Origin: Ridgeia piscesae
Lineage: Eukaryota > Annelida > Polychaeta > Sabellida > Siboglinidae
Direction of reading: 5' to 3'
DNA: 64,000 bases
Assembly (NCBI GenBank): GCA_025642075.2
Contig: JAODUO010001626.1
Span: 31,001 to 95,000 of the forward strand
Shown here: positions 1 to 56,739 of the stretch, piece by piece
Numbering within the stretch: position 1 is the first letter of the stretch
Layout of the letters: each line of letters opens with the position of its first letter
Made by a program: the position numbers and the translations under genes
The notes under the pieces: model-generated
The model's database searches: none
What the model was told of the DNA's origin: nothing
What the model saw: the letters and a program-made list of their open reading frames with translations, nothing else

Positions 1-407
1 AGTTAATAGATTCAATAATTTATTTATAAGGCAACAACCCAACGTTTACATTATAAAACAACATATAACTGTAAGATTGTTTTGTTTTATCTGTCCAATA
101 ATTGTTCTTAAGTAATACACATCGGTAATACATAAAGCTGATGTGTAGTTAATGCATGAGTGAGCCTTTTAGGGTATCTCTCAAAATGGCTTAATTTTCA
201 CGGGTGACCCCAGTAGAGATGAAGATCTTGTTGGACCAACATTTTGAAACGTTATGACTGAAGTTGAAACAACATAATTCACCACTTTTTTCTCATGTTA
301 ATAAAATATACTATGGGAAACTCAGTATATAGTCTGACTACTATGGATAAATAGGTCTAGAACACATGGTACGGAAACTAGAAGACTTTGAACATTCTGT
401 ACCATAC

Positions 408-43862
<43,455 letters not shown>

Positions 43863-44824
43863 GGCGGCGTCGCTTTATCTGGAAGAAATCAGAAATATAG
43901 GAGTAAAGCTGTAAATGCTTTCTGATCATAACCGTCCGTATTATCAACACTAATTATACCGTACACCATACATACGAGCGATATTCCCCAAACCTTATTT
44001 AGGTTATCGTTGGGTATTTAAAGGGAAACAAATGTCAATGTTTTGGAGATATGGGCCTAACAGAGTTAATAAAAGGTAACAACTTCCAACAACAATCATA
44101 TTTTTAACGTCAGCGATTTACCATAATTTCTTAGAACACATAGCCATTGAAAGTATATGGACTACACAATCTTAGAAACAGAATGACGTAGCGGATTCGA
44201 CTTGGTCGGTGCAAATTGTGCATATAATCTTTTACTTTATGATCTAACCATGAAAACGACCACCAACAGCCGCCAAACTTTTCACATATCTCACACACAT
44301 ATACATATACTACGTTGCAAAAAATCACTTGCTAACGAAGAAAATTCACAAAAGAAACGCTCAAATCTCGACGAACGGCAACTCGACATATTCGGCTACA
44401 CGCAGCTCCGATGCTACCGTAAACTAACTATTATAAGTTAGCTTTACACAGAATACCGTTACACGTGTGTGCACGCGAATATTTATGATTATAAACTTTA
44501 CTTGCTGCATTCTCACACGCGAAATAGTTTAATTAATTATAAATAGTATAATAATAATTAATTATTATCACTGTGATCTGCAGGAAATTATAAGTTTTAT
44601 TCTAATATAATAATAACACGGCCACACCCATAATTATTTGTGGGGCTTCACAACATACTGCTGTTAAAAATGTATAAATTCAGAATACTACCCACAGGTA
44701 ATATTTTAAAATAAATAATAAAATACCTGTGTATGTATAATTAACTAAAATTACCTATTATCACGTGATCACTCCTCACATATTAGTCACAAAATACATA
44801 ATAATAATCGATGTAGGAAATACA

Positions 44825-44890
44825 GTAAAACCTGTCTTGAACGACTTCTGTCATGAGCGACCACTCGTTTTGAGCGACCGTTTTCCTAGC
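44825..44890. mobile_element. Possible pogo/Tigger-like left end
   Basis: TACAGTAAAACCTGTCTTGA followed by ACGACTTC...GAGCGACC resembles TA-CAGTRAAACCTSTC, a common pogo/Tigger end. The opposite end was not found, so this is weak. Confidence 0.3.
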
Positions 44891-45546
44891 CACGGGTCGT
44901 TTCTCATTAAAATGTACCCACAATGAAAAACTACTTGACCACGTCAACCAGACAAATTGTTCACGCGATCGTTGCTTTCATCGGTCAGCAGCGACTGGAT
45001 CTGATGCCGAACTGAGACATGTATTGGTCAAGCAGTCTTTACGTCGTTCACTCAGCATTAACTAGTACACATTTAATATCACTAAAACGACAGCATACTC
45101 TTTCAAATGGGTCGTATTTTTATTTGGTGACCTATCGTTCGTGATTTATTGAAAATGCGCCCCGAAAATGACGTGTCAGCGGCGCACGCTACGGATGTCG
45201 CCGACATAGATTGCACCAAATTGAAAACCCGCTCTTGTAAACATATTTGGATAGTCACGAGTTCTAGACAGTTAGAAAATGTTTTAATTTGTCCTGCAGA
45301 TGTAGCAACAAATCGATTATACAAGAGAAACGAAAGTTACAATGAATGAAGAGCCTAAAGTGTGTTAACTCACTCATGTTATCGCCCAAAACATAATATG
45401 ATTTATAAGTATGGAAACTATGTTTTTTCGACGATGTCACTTTGTTGTTTTAACAACAGTTATATAAACGTCCCGCGTGAGTTGAAAAATAGAATCAAAT
45501 ATAAAATATCAAATAGAAAAATAGCTTGAGTAATATTTTCTTATGC

Positions 45547-46050
<504 letters not shown>

Positions 46051-46397
46051 GCAGTAAGTTGTGAAGTGCCACAAACAATTATGGAAGTGGCGCTATATGA
46101 AATAAAATATTATTATGATATCATAATAAAACTTATAATTTCCTGCTGATAATAGTAATTATTATTATATTATTTATAATTAAACTATTTCGCGCGTGCG
46201 AATGCAGTAAGTAAAGTTTATAAATATTCGCGCGCACAAACACCCCACCCCGTCTAAAGGTATGTTGTGTAAAGCTAACTTATAGCGATTTTACGATAAG
46301 GTGGCCGCCGAAGAAATTGCCGTAGATATCTGCGCGTTTGTTTTGTGAATGTTCTTTGTTAGAGGAATGCAAGTGAATTTTTTTGTAACATAGTGTA

Positions 46398-46488
46398 TGG
46401 ATGTGTGTGTGTGTGTGTGCGTGTGCGTGTGCGTGTGGTGTGCGTGTGCGCGCGTGCGTGCGTGCGTGCGTGCGTGCGTGTGTGTGTA
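46398..46488. repeat. TG/GTGC microsatellite
   Basis: TG dinucleotides merging into GTGC tetramers at the outer edge of the right arm of the inverted repeat. Confidence 0.9.
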
Positions 46489-47155
46489 GTCAGCATATAA
46501 AGAATTGTGTGCGCTTCTCTGGTCGACTCAAAGGGCAACGAAAAGACAGCTGACTGATACTGTATTTCCCTGTACTGTTGCTACAAGCATATGAGGAACA
46601 GAGTGGCATATTGCTGTCGCAATTTCGTTGTAAACCGACGTAAGGCATCGACCGCTTGGGCCTTGGCTGTCCGTTGTTATGACAGCTGAACCAGCAGTCG
46701 ACTCGGTGACGTTGTATTTTTACAAAATGCACATAGAAGCTGCTTTTGTATTGGCTGCAGCGACCAAGTTGGTCTAGTTCATGGTGTTAGTGGCTTTGCT
46801 AGATTTTTACACTTTAAGACCACTTTCTGAGTAAACCACTGATGTGAAAAAATTGATTGTAGATGCAAATGGTTAGTTTGTGGTAACTCTTTAGGTGGAT
46901 AACACGAAACTCTTGCCTTTTTTGCCCTTTAAAAGATTCTGTTTTCTATCTCAACTTTGCTTTCATACGTTCATTGTTAGCAATGCGATTTTGATTATTT
47001 TCTGAGAAAGAAGTGTTGTAAAACGCATGTAATGCGAAATTATCGTGAACATTTTCATTAATGTGTAACTGAAATTCCCTTGAAAGAAGCCACAATGTTT
47101 ACATTTTCTACAATTGCTTGTGTCACCATCCCCGTAATAATTCCTCCCAAATAGC
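46489..47155. other. No gene recognised
   Basis: Unique AT-rich sequence. An 80-codon minus-strand frame at 46,490-46,732 shows no recognisable motif and no supporting context. Confidence 0.5.
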
Positions 47156-47157
47156 AC

Positions 47158-49420
47158 CATGCCCGTGATCACTCCTTACACAATGCTCCATGCCCGTGAT
47201 CACTCCTTACACAATGCACCGTGTCCGTGATCACACCTTACACAATGAACCATGCCCGTGGTCACTCCTTATACAATGAACCATGCCCGTGGTCACTCCT
47301 TACACCAATGAACCATGCCCGTGATCACTCCTTACACACTGCACCATGCCCGTGATCACTCCTTATATAATGCACCATGCCCGTGATCACTCCTTACACA
47401 ATGCACCATGCCCGTGATCACTCCTTACACAATGAACCATGCCCGTGGTCACTCCTTACACCAATGAACCATGCCCGTGATCACACCTTACACAATGAAC
47501 CATGCCCGTGGTCACTTCTTACACAATGAACCATGCCCGTGATCACACCTTACACAATGCACCATGCCGGTGGTCACTCCTTACACAATGCACCATGCCC
47601 GTGGTCACTCCTTACACAATGCACCATGCCCGTGACCATTCCTTACATGATGCTCCATGCCCGTGGTCATTCCTTATACAATGCACCATGCCCGTGGTTA
47701 CTCCTTACATAATGCACCATGCCCGTGGTTACTCCTTACATAATGCTCCATGCCCGTGGTCACTCCTTATATAATGTACCGTGCCCGGGATCACTCCTTA
47801 CTTAATGCACCATGCCCGTGACCACTCCTTACATAATGCACCATGCCAGTGGTCACTCCTTGTATAATGCACCATGCCCGTGATCACTCCTTACTTAATG
47901 ATCCATGCCCGTGGTCACTGCTTACACAATGCACCATGCCCGTGATCACTCCTTACATGATGCACCATGCCCATGGTCACTCCTTACACAATGCACCATG
48001 CCCGTGGTCACTCCTTACACAATGCACCATGCCCGTGGTCACTCCTTACATAATGCACCATGCCCGTGGTCACTGCTTACACAATGCACCATGCCCGTGA
48101 TCACTCCTTACACAATGCACCATGCCGTGGTCACTGCTTACACAATGCACCATGCCCATGATCACTCCTTACACAATGCACCATGCCGTGGTCACTCCTT
48201 CTATAATGCACCGTGCCCGTGATCACTCCTTACATGATGCACCATGCCCATGGTCACTCCTTACACAATGCACCATGCCCGTGGTCACTCCTTACACAAT
48301 GCACCATGCCCGTGGTCACTCCTTACACAATGCACCATGCCCGTGGTCACTCCTTACACAATGCACCATGCCAGTGGTCACTCCTTACACAATGCACCAT
48401 GCCCGTGATCACTCCTTACATAATGGTCCATGCCCGTGGTCACTGCTTACACAATGCACCATGCCCGTGATCACTCCTTACACAATGCACCATGCCCGTG
48501 ATCACTCCTTACACAATGCACCATGCCGTGGTCACTCCTTCTATAATGCACCGTGCCCGTGATCACTCCTTACATAATGCTCCATGCCCGTGGTCACTCC
48601 TTACACAATGCACCATGCCCATGGTCACTGCTTACATAATGCTCCATGCCCGTGGTCACTCCTTACACAATGCACCATGCCGTGGTCACTCCTTCTATAA
48701 TGCACCGTGCCCGTGATCACTCCTTACATAATGCTCCATGCCCGTGGTCACTCCTTACACAATGCACCATGCCCATGGTCACTGCTTACATAATGCTCCA
48801 TGCCCGTGGTCACTCCTTACACAATGCACCATGCCCGTGGTCACTCCTTACACAATGCACCATGCCCGTGATCACTCCTTACATAATGCACCATGCCCGT
48901 GGTCACTCCTTATATAATGCCCCGTGCCCGTGATCACTCCTTACATAATGCACCATGCCTGTGGTCACTCCTTACATAATGCACCATGCCCGTGGTCACT
49001 CCTTACACAATGCACCATGCCCGTGGTCACTGCTTACATAATGCACCATGCCCGTGGTCATTCCTTATATAATGCACCGTGCCCGTGATCACTCCTTACA
49101 CAATGCACCATGCCCGTGGTCACTCCTTACACAATGCACCATGCCCGTGGTCACTGCTTACATAATGCACCATGCCCGTGGTCACTGCTTACATAATGCT
49201 CCATGCCCGTGGTCACTCCTTACATAATGCTCCATGCCCGTGGTCAATCCTTACATAATGCACCATGCCCGTGATCACTCCTTACATAATGCTCCATGCC
49301 CGTGGTCACTCCTTACACAATGCACCATGCCCGTGATCACTCCTTACATAATGCTCCATGCCCGTGGTCACCCCTAATATAATGCACCGTGACCGTGGTC
49401 ACTTCTTAAACTTGCACATG
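47158..49420. repeat. 31-bp minisatellite, about 73 units
   Basis: Unit CATGCCCGTGRTCACTCCTT + ACACAATGCAC. The core alternates between the perfect 8-bp palindrome GTGATCAC and GTGGTCAC. Rare units are 30 bp (CATGCCGTGG) or 32 bp. A variant unit with TTCTATAATGCACCG recurs at about 48,200, 48,540 and 48,695; the last two are 155 bp (five units) apart, showing higher-order duplication. Since 31 is not a multiple of three, translation cycles through three frames with a 31-residue period. Confidence 0.95.
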
Positions 49421-49935
49421 CCCGTGACCACCCTCACATCTTGCGTGCATACATATGGCCTACAACGCGCCTATTCTCGAATACAGTATCACGTGTCAGT
49501 GTTATTTACGTCTAGCAATGCTCGTCTCTTTACAACTGTGCAGAGCATCGGTTGACAATCTCTCAAACGCTGATACCGCGCGACACTGAACAAAGCACGG
49601 GACAAACAGTGTCCTAGTTTGGCGTGGCAACACAACGCCATATCTTTTTTTTCACCCAAACTGTCATAGAGCGTTTTCATGTACCGTTCATGAACCGAGC
49701 TCGCCGTGTGAGGCCAACCGCCGTTTAGAGGTGAACCACACAGCATGACTAGGCGTAGCACGACCCCCGACTTACCAGTGTATACAATAGTACATCTGAA
49801 CGTCTGCAGTTATGGTGCAATATAGTGGTAACGTTTATCGGATTCCTATTCCAAAATGTCCAAAAACATAAAACAATTTTAAATATATAATATGTACTTG
49901 CAGAAGTACCTATACTCCAGATAGCGCTAAATTCA
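49421..49935. other. No gene recognised
   Basis: Unique sequence between the minisatellite and the LINE 3' end. Minus-strand frames here lack recognisable motifs. Confidence 0.5.
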
Positions 49936-49939
49936 CAAC

Positions 49940-52860
49940 ATAACAAGATATAACAAGATTTAACCAGATTGCCACCTAGAGAATCAACTCTAGATGGCAG
50001 GTGGACAAGGAAGCCCTTTGGCTTATCGAGAGTCCAACCTATCTATGTGAATGTACCCCGCCATTCTTAGGAATATGTCGATTTTATTTTTAAACGTATT
50101 AACATTACTAGCACTTACATAATCAGCTGATAATCTGTTCCATTCATTTACTGTTCTTTGTGAAAATGAAAATTTTCTAATATCTAGTCTACACTGCTTT
50201 TTTGCTAATGTAAGTCCATGTCATCTAGTCCTTCTCTCTTCCTTAACCGAGAAAAAATATTTCTCTCAATATTTTCATACCCATTCAATATTTTAAACAC
50301 TTCTATCTGATCTCCTCTCAGTCTCCTGGTTTCTAATGTTGTTAATCCACATTCTTTTAGACGCGTTTCGTAACTAATATTCCAGAGTTTTTGTATCATT
50401 TTGGTTGTTCTCCTGTGTACTCTTTCTAGCATACCAATATCCTTCTTGCGATAAGGCCTCCATGCCTGTATACAATATTCTAAATGAGGCCTAACTGTTG
50501 TTTTATACAGCGGTATTATTAGTTCTTTTTCCTTGTACACTATATTTCGCCTAATTAATCCAAGAATTTGGTTTCCCTTCGCTGCTGCAATTCCACACTG
50601 CTCTGATACCTTCATGTCAGCACTAATAGTTAACCGTAAGTCCTTTTTCTTTAAGGTTGTATTTAGTACAGTACCACCCATTGTATATTGTGCGTCTTCA
50701 TTCCCATGCCCTGTGTGGAGGCACTTACACTTCCGATAATTAAACAGCATTTGCCACTTCTCAGACCATTCGGTCAACTTATTCGGATCATCTTGTAATT
50801 GCTGTCTATCTGCATCACTTTTAATTTTTCTAAATACTTTTGTGTCGTCCGCAATCTTCAACACCTTGCTTGTTATATCATCATACAAATCAGTGATATA
50901 TATCAAGAATCAAATACGTCCCAATACTGATCCCTGCGGTACTCCACTAATAACGATTTCCAGTTTGAAACCTCCCCATTAACTACTACCCTTTGTCTTC
51001 TATCAATAAGCCATTTTTCTATCCGGTTAATCATACCATTTCCTATGCCACGGGCCTTTAGTTTAAGTAGTAATGTGGCACTTTGTCAAAGGCTTTTTAA
51101 AAATATAATTATATTATATCTACTGGTGATCCTTCATCTACCCACTTTGTGACATCTTCCAAAAAAACATAAGGTATTTGTTAAGCATGACCTCGCTTTT
51201 AGAAACCCATGTTGAGATGGGTTAATCAAGTTATTTTTAACAAGAAAATCAACCAACTGATCTTTAATTAGTCTTTTTAATAGTTTGCAAATCACCGAAA
51301 TTAAACTCACTGGTCTATTGTTCTCTGACTTGCTTCTTGATCCTTTTTTTAAATAATGGTATAATGTTTGCTTATTTCAATTTTAACGGAACTACTCCCT
51401 CCTCTAATGACAAATTGAACACAGTTGCAAGCGGTATGCTAATTTGTTTTACAATTTCCAGTAGTGACTTATTATCCTTCATATCCCTTATTTTCTTAGC
51501 TACCATTTTTGGTGTTACAAATAGTTGTCCTAAATAGTCTGACTCTCTGCCTTCGAATTTAGTCTCTGGTACTGGTAATGCACTAATATCTTCCCTGGTA
51601 AACACCGAACTAAAGTATTCATTTAGGTTTTCTGCCATTAAGAATCCCTCTGTTATTATGTTTCCATCACTACCTTCTAGAGGACCGACCTTATCCTGAA
51701 CTTTCTGTTTACTTCGAACATACGCATAACAAATCTTGCTGTCATATTTTATATTAAAAGCAAATGTTTGTTCTTAGCTTCTCTTTGAATTTCTAATTTC
51801 TGCTGTAGCTTGGTTAAGTGCATCTTTATAAATGGCATAGTCTTCTTCACTTCCATTATGTTTATATGTCTTCCACATCATTTGCTTGTACTTGATTTTT
51901 CTAATGGCTTCTTTCGATAAGTGTTTCCATTTTGACCGTTTCCCCTGTTTTTTCAAGGGGACAATTGTTTCGACAATGCAGTCAATTTCACTCTTTAAGA
52001 TATTCCATCATTCTGTTGCTGCCTTATATCTTCCTTTGTGAAAGTTTTTCCTGTACCGTATTTTTCGATTCCGTTCTCCTTTTACTTTGATGATAAAATA
52101 TATCTTGGTTGTGATCACTACACCCCAGTGGCTCACATATCGTGACATTATCAACAAATTCCTTCTGTGAGCTCAAAACTATGTCCAACACTTTCTCACC
52201 CCTGGTTGATTCTAACACATGCTGAGTAAGGAAACTATCTTGTACTAAATTTTTAAAAATTGATCCTCACATCCAATACTCTGTAGAGATTTCCCCTTTA
52301 TACGGCCATGGTTAAAATCCCCCATAATTATACAGTCACTGACTTCCTTTATAGCGTTTTGTACTTTCTCATTCTCGTCTATGCTTACATTTGGACTTCG
52401 ATAAACTAACCCAACAGTTAATGTTGAGTTTCCTGTAACTATGTTACACCAGACAGCGTCTTCACATTCTGCTTCTTTTTCTTATTTTATTTCATAAGCT
52501 TGGATGGATTCTTTAATATATAATATAACGCCACCTCCCCTCCTCCCTATTCTATCTTTCCTAAACATGACATATCCGGTCATTCCTAATTCGGCATCTG
52601 ATATATCGGTGGTGGCCCAAGATTCAGTTATACCTATTATGTGAGGGTCGATATCTTCTACCATAATGTTTAGTTCATTTCTTTTGTTTACTATGCTCCT
52701 TGCATTTAAACAAACACATTTATAACCAAGTGTTGTAGAGTTTTCCAGACTGTTCTTTGTTGATTTCGTTTTGCTGTCCTTGTTTATGCCTCCAGTATTT
52801 GGCTTCTCTGTGAATCCCCCATGCGAATCTAGTTTAAATAGTTGCAACCTGTTCCACTGT
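49940..52860 (-). mobile_element. Degenerate CR1-like non-LTR retrotransposon (endonuclease plus RT)
   Basis: Minus-strand frames in the correct order: endonuclease start CLNARSIVNKRNELNIMVED and IIGITESWATTDISD, GRRGGGVILYIKES (52,500-52,750); LGCSDHNQ (about 52,100); linker KKKQ/KHLSKEAIRK type (51,780-51,950). Then RT (51,640-50,205) with HGFLKARSCLTN, AFDKVPH, RRQRVVVNGEVSNWKS, KIADDTKVF (the A-D-D box) and RPHLEYCIQAWRPY. Several stops and frameshifts separate them. The 3' end at about 49,940-49,970 is a TTGTTATATC-like tail. It is an inactive, nearly full ORF2; no ORF1 is visible. Confidence 0.88.
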
Positions 52861-52918
52861 CCATAGATCGAAGCAGGTTCTCAGAGAAACCCTTCAACAT
52901 GGAGGCAGAAGGGAATAG

Positions 52919-53076
<158 letters not shown>

Positions 53077-53079
53077 ACG

Positions 53080-54000
53080 TTTATACTCTTATACCTTGCA
53101 AGGGTGTCTTACATAAAATGTTATCACCAAATACACTTATTAATTATAATCAAACAAAATAATAGACATTATTACGTAACATTAGTAATTTATTAAGAAA
53201 AAATATATGTAAAATAACATTGACAACTTTGAAGTATTAATGTATTAATGTGAATATTTAATTATCTTGGGCGCAATAATTTATTTGTGTCACATTAAAA
53301 AGCATTTAATTTTATTACGCAGCACAATCTCTATTAAACAAACTACACTGTTTCACTCATATAAATCTTTAAACCAGCTGCTCTTTTCAACGAGACATTT
53401 CACATCATGAATAAATATGTATTATTCACCGCGATAATACAGACACTTTTGCATCTCGAATTGCAATAGATACCACAACCTGAAAACGTCACCTGTACAT
53501 ATTGAATACAGGCGCAATTGCGAACGCCAGACAACGTAATCAGCGGCATCCGCTGTTGAAAAAGGCATGTTACTACCTGCATGTAAACAGCTCCTTATGG
53601 CGGTTTGAAGTTTTTTTTCAACGCTGCGATACGACTCTAACTGCGTCGTGACGATGTTCAATCAAGCAATCTACACCTCAAGTTGCAGGTGCCCTCTGAC
53701 CCGACCAAACAAACACGCACGTAGCGAAAACAATTGTACAAAAGTTTTGTTTCGATAGTCATCATAGCACGCGTGTTTCACCCGCCGAGTCCCACGGTAT
53801 CTTCAACGCTATCGCATATGGCATTGTGTTGACGTACACAGGTATAATCTACCGCGTTGAAAGCGCGTCAACTGTCATCGTACGCTGGAGGCAATATGTC
53901 ATTGACGCCATAATGTGCGAAGTGTTCCGGGTTGACATTTCTTCTGAGTGAGAGGCTTGAACACACATGCATGCCAACTGTCCAGTGTTCTATCTACCAT
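53080..54000. other. No gene recognised
   Basis: Unique sequence. A 79-codon minus-strand frame (53,422-53,661) reads like ordinary protein composition but has no motif or splice partner that I recognise. Confidence 0.45.
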
Positions 54001-54019
54001 TGACTTAGCACTTGGTGTA

Positions 54020-54800
54020 ACGCAAAACAACAGCAGACGGGAGCGGAAGCGAAGGAGAAACGACGGTATATGACAGTGGCTACGGAAATGAAATACAATC
54101 TGTGATTTTAGCGAGTGCTCGGTCTCTGAAAGGTCTCAAGAAGGAAGTGCCTCGGGCCGACGCAATCTTTATCGACAAATGCAGAGTCGCTTGTCCTATC
54201 GTGGTATTCACCGAGAACTGGTTATATTCCTGATTGTGGACCATTCGTCAAGAGATATCGACGTCCCATACAGCTGGTGACGACCGGCAGACAAGCGCCA
54301 CTAAGAAGGTGGGGTGCTGTTTGTATGTGTCAATATCCGCTGGTGGACGACTGTCTTTGTGCGCAAACAGCTCGGCACCCCAGAATTCCATCCATTTTCT
54401 GTGTCACTATCGTCACTGTATTTTCTCCGTTAATTCCCAAATAAAATGCTTGTTATTATTGTCTACATACAACCAACGTAGAAACGTAGATCGAGCAGCC
54501 CAGCATAATTGTGGCGTAATATATAAACTCGACGCTTTTTCCACCATTGAGCCCAATGATTTATATCGATGTAACCTTAAGAAATATCTGCCTACCTACC
54601 ACGAGTATAATTATTATGCGCCAAATCGGTACGAAAAGAATGATTAGCTTATGCTACGGTTCGGTTCCCAATGAATATCGGTTCATAGACAAACCACCGA
54701 CTGGTGATGCCGATCACAACACTGTCAATTTGTTTCCCATTCATAAATGGCATTTAAGGTGTGATAGGTCTGTAGAAAGACAGGATAATAATAGTTGAAT
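54020..54800 (+). mobile_element. Decayed LINE endonuclease fragment
   Basis: Plus-strand pieces in shifting frames match the endonuclease part of jockey/Rex-type LINEs: FTENW (about 54,210), VNIRWW (about 54,335), CNLKKYLPTYHEY (54,565-54,605), then LCYGSVPNEYRFIDKPPTGD and ADHNTVNLFPIHKW (54,650-54,750), the last being the S-D-H-N box as A-D-H-N. No RT follows. Probably the same family as the RT fragment at 38,900-40,201. Confidence 0.7.
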
Positions 54801-55955
54801 GAAGACAGCATAGCTAGAGTAGACTATACTCAGTTGGATGTGTTTTCTGGATTCCTGTCATTATTTCGGTGATCTTACCAATAGTGTGACTAGGTACGTC
54901 TCTGCCTGTGTTGTTGTACATGCAGATGAATATTGTCAAATAAAACACAATCTCAATTTTACAAATGCCCTGTGTTATATAATGTTCAACATTCCTTTCA
55001 GTGGAATGGCCTTCCACCAACCAGCATGCCATCAATGTAATTCTGCCACGCGACAAATTACCCAGCACTCCTTGTTCAGGGTTTATTGCGCGACATGCAA
55101 ATACCTCAATTTATCATTCACTATACATAACGGGAAGTTTATGCCAATGAACAGTTTTCCAGCGTTTCACTGACGTGGGAATATTAAAGCAATATGGATA
55201 CCTCACTGAATTACACGACAGATTGCTTACCTCGCTGTTGTACGAAATATCTGCTTCTGTTGCGATTTTCTTCAAACAAGCAGAACGAAAAGAAATATCC
55301 TCTTCCGGATCGAAGACCACAACCGTTGTGGTTCAATTCTTGCAGCGTTATGAGTCGGTGGCCTGTCAGGATTTCCGCGACTGAATCAATAGAGGGTGGA
55401 GTGAAATAGTTCCACCCGGGTGCACACGCATAGATAACAGAAAGTATTTTATCAATTCGCCGGAGGGGAATGAATAAGCGTACACCCGCATTCATATGTT
55501 TGTTATTTCCATTTGCTCGGGTGCTTAGTAACTCGTTTGATGCACTTAATTAATTTAAGCGCAAAGGAACTAATCGTCACCAGGAAGTGGCTTAAATAAA
55601 TGCTATTTGCACTTCTAAAACAGGGCAGCGCAAAAGGTTTTTCATTTTACTTCCAGGGAAGCCTTTTCAATTGAATGTCATCGATACTTCTTTGGAAAGC
55701 ATTCAGCCACGCTGTAGTCAATGTTCGTGCTCTTCTTCGTGCTCGTTAGTTTCATTAATGTGTAAACTGTACAGGAATGAGGACATTTTCTAAGGAGTAA
55801 CTCTTCCTAGATCTAAGATCCGTGGGTTACTTCCGCGGGAATACGATGTTTAACTGGAATTGGTGTTTCATGGTAATACTATAACATTAAATGACGTTTT
55901 GATGGCAGCAAATGAAACACACTCAATATTCAACTGTTTACTCAATGTATGTTAA
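54801..55955. other. No gene recognised
   Basis: Unique sequence with short frames on both strands and no recognisable domain, splice pattern or repeat. Confidence 0.45.
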
Positions 55956-55957
55956 TG

Positions 55958-56395
55958 CCACTGCACTGCACTGCACTGCACTGCACTGCACTGCACTGCA
56001 CTGCACTGCACTGCACTGCACTGCACTGCACTGCACTGCACTGCACTGCACTGCACTGCACTGCACTGCACTGCACTGCACTGCACTGCACTGCACTGCA
56101 CTGCACTGCACTGCACTGCACTGCACTGCAATGCAATGCAATGCAATGCAATGCAATGCAATGCAATGCAATGCACTGCACTGCAATGCACTGCACCGCA
56201 CCGCACCGCACCGCACCGCACCGCACCGCACCGCACCGCACCGCACCGCACCGCACCGCACCGCACCGCACCGCACCGCACCGCACCGCACCGCACCGCA
56301 CCGCACCGCACCGCACCGCACCGCACGGCACTGCCACTGCCACTGCCACTGCCACTGCCACTGCCACTGCCACTGCACTGCACTGCCACTGCAAC
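55958..56395. repeat. Pentanucleotide array CTGCA, ATGCA, CCGCA, then CTGCCA hexamers
   Basis: CTGCA runs from 55,961 to 56,130 (34 units), ATGCA from 56,131 to 56,175 (9 units), mixed units to 56,195, CCGCA to 56,325 (26 units), then CTGCCA to about 56,393. Each block is homogeneous, so unit variants spread separately. All six frames are open over most of it. Confidence 0.97.
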
Positions 56396-56518
56396 GGCAT
56401 TTTTTTATTCTCCATTTCGTATCGAAATGGCTTGGCAGTTCCTATATGCTTGTGAGTGTACTCTAGTCATCTAGTCGTGTATCAGCTGAAGAATATGTTC
56501 TATGTTATTGCCAAAATG

Positions 56519-56736
56519 TGATACCGCCAAATTACCATGTATGGTGGCCCTGTTGACCTCCAGGGGTAGCAGCTCAATGGTCTTTATCAGGCCATCCTCG
56601 GTGTCCCAAGTTGTATTGTACCTGCGTACAACTTGGGACCCCGAGGATGCTTTGATAAATACCCTTTGAGCTGCTACCCCTGGAGGTCAACAGGGCCACC
56701 TCGTTATCGGCCATACATGGTAATTTGGCGGTATCA
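56519..56736. repeat. 218-bp hairpin (near-perfect inverted repeat)
   Basis: Arms 56,519-56,615 and 56,627-56,736 are reverse complements with an 11-bp loop. They begin TGATACCGCCAAATTACCAT and end with its complement. Differences are a few mismatches and one about 10-bp bulge (56,701-56,711) on the right arm. It contains TGGCCCTGTTGACCTCCAGG and its complement. It could be a MITE-like fold-back element or a hairpin RNA precursor. Confidence 0.9.
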
Positions 56737-56739
56737 TAG

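Noticed and set aside
47502..48933. Repetitive frames (MPVVTPYTMHHARGHSLHNA type) over the 31-bp array
   Set aside because: A 31-bp unit is not a codon multiple and frames break with unit-length changes; no conserved frame, start context or splice sites.
47158..49420. CRISPR-like appearance of a 31-bp palindromic repeat
   Set aside because: Units are contiguous with no spacers and the genome is eukaryotic.
55912..56466. Long six-frame-open region of ALHCT or APHRT repeats
   Set aside because: Pentamer microsatellite; open in all frames and both strands, no gene structure.
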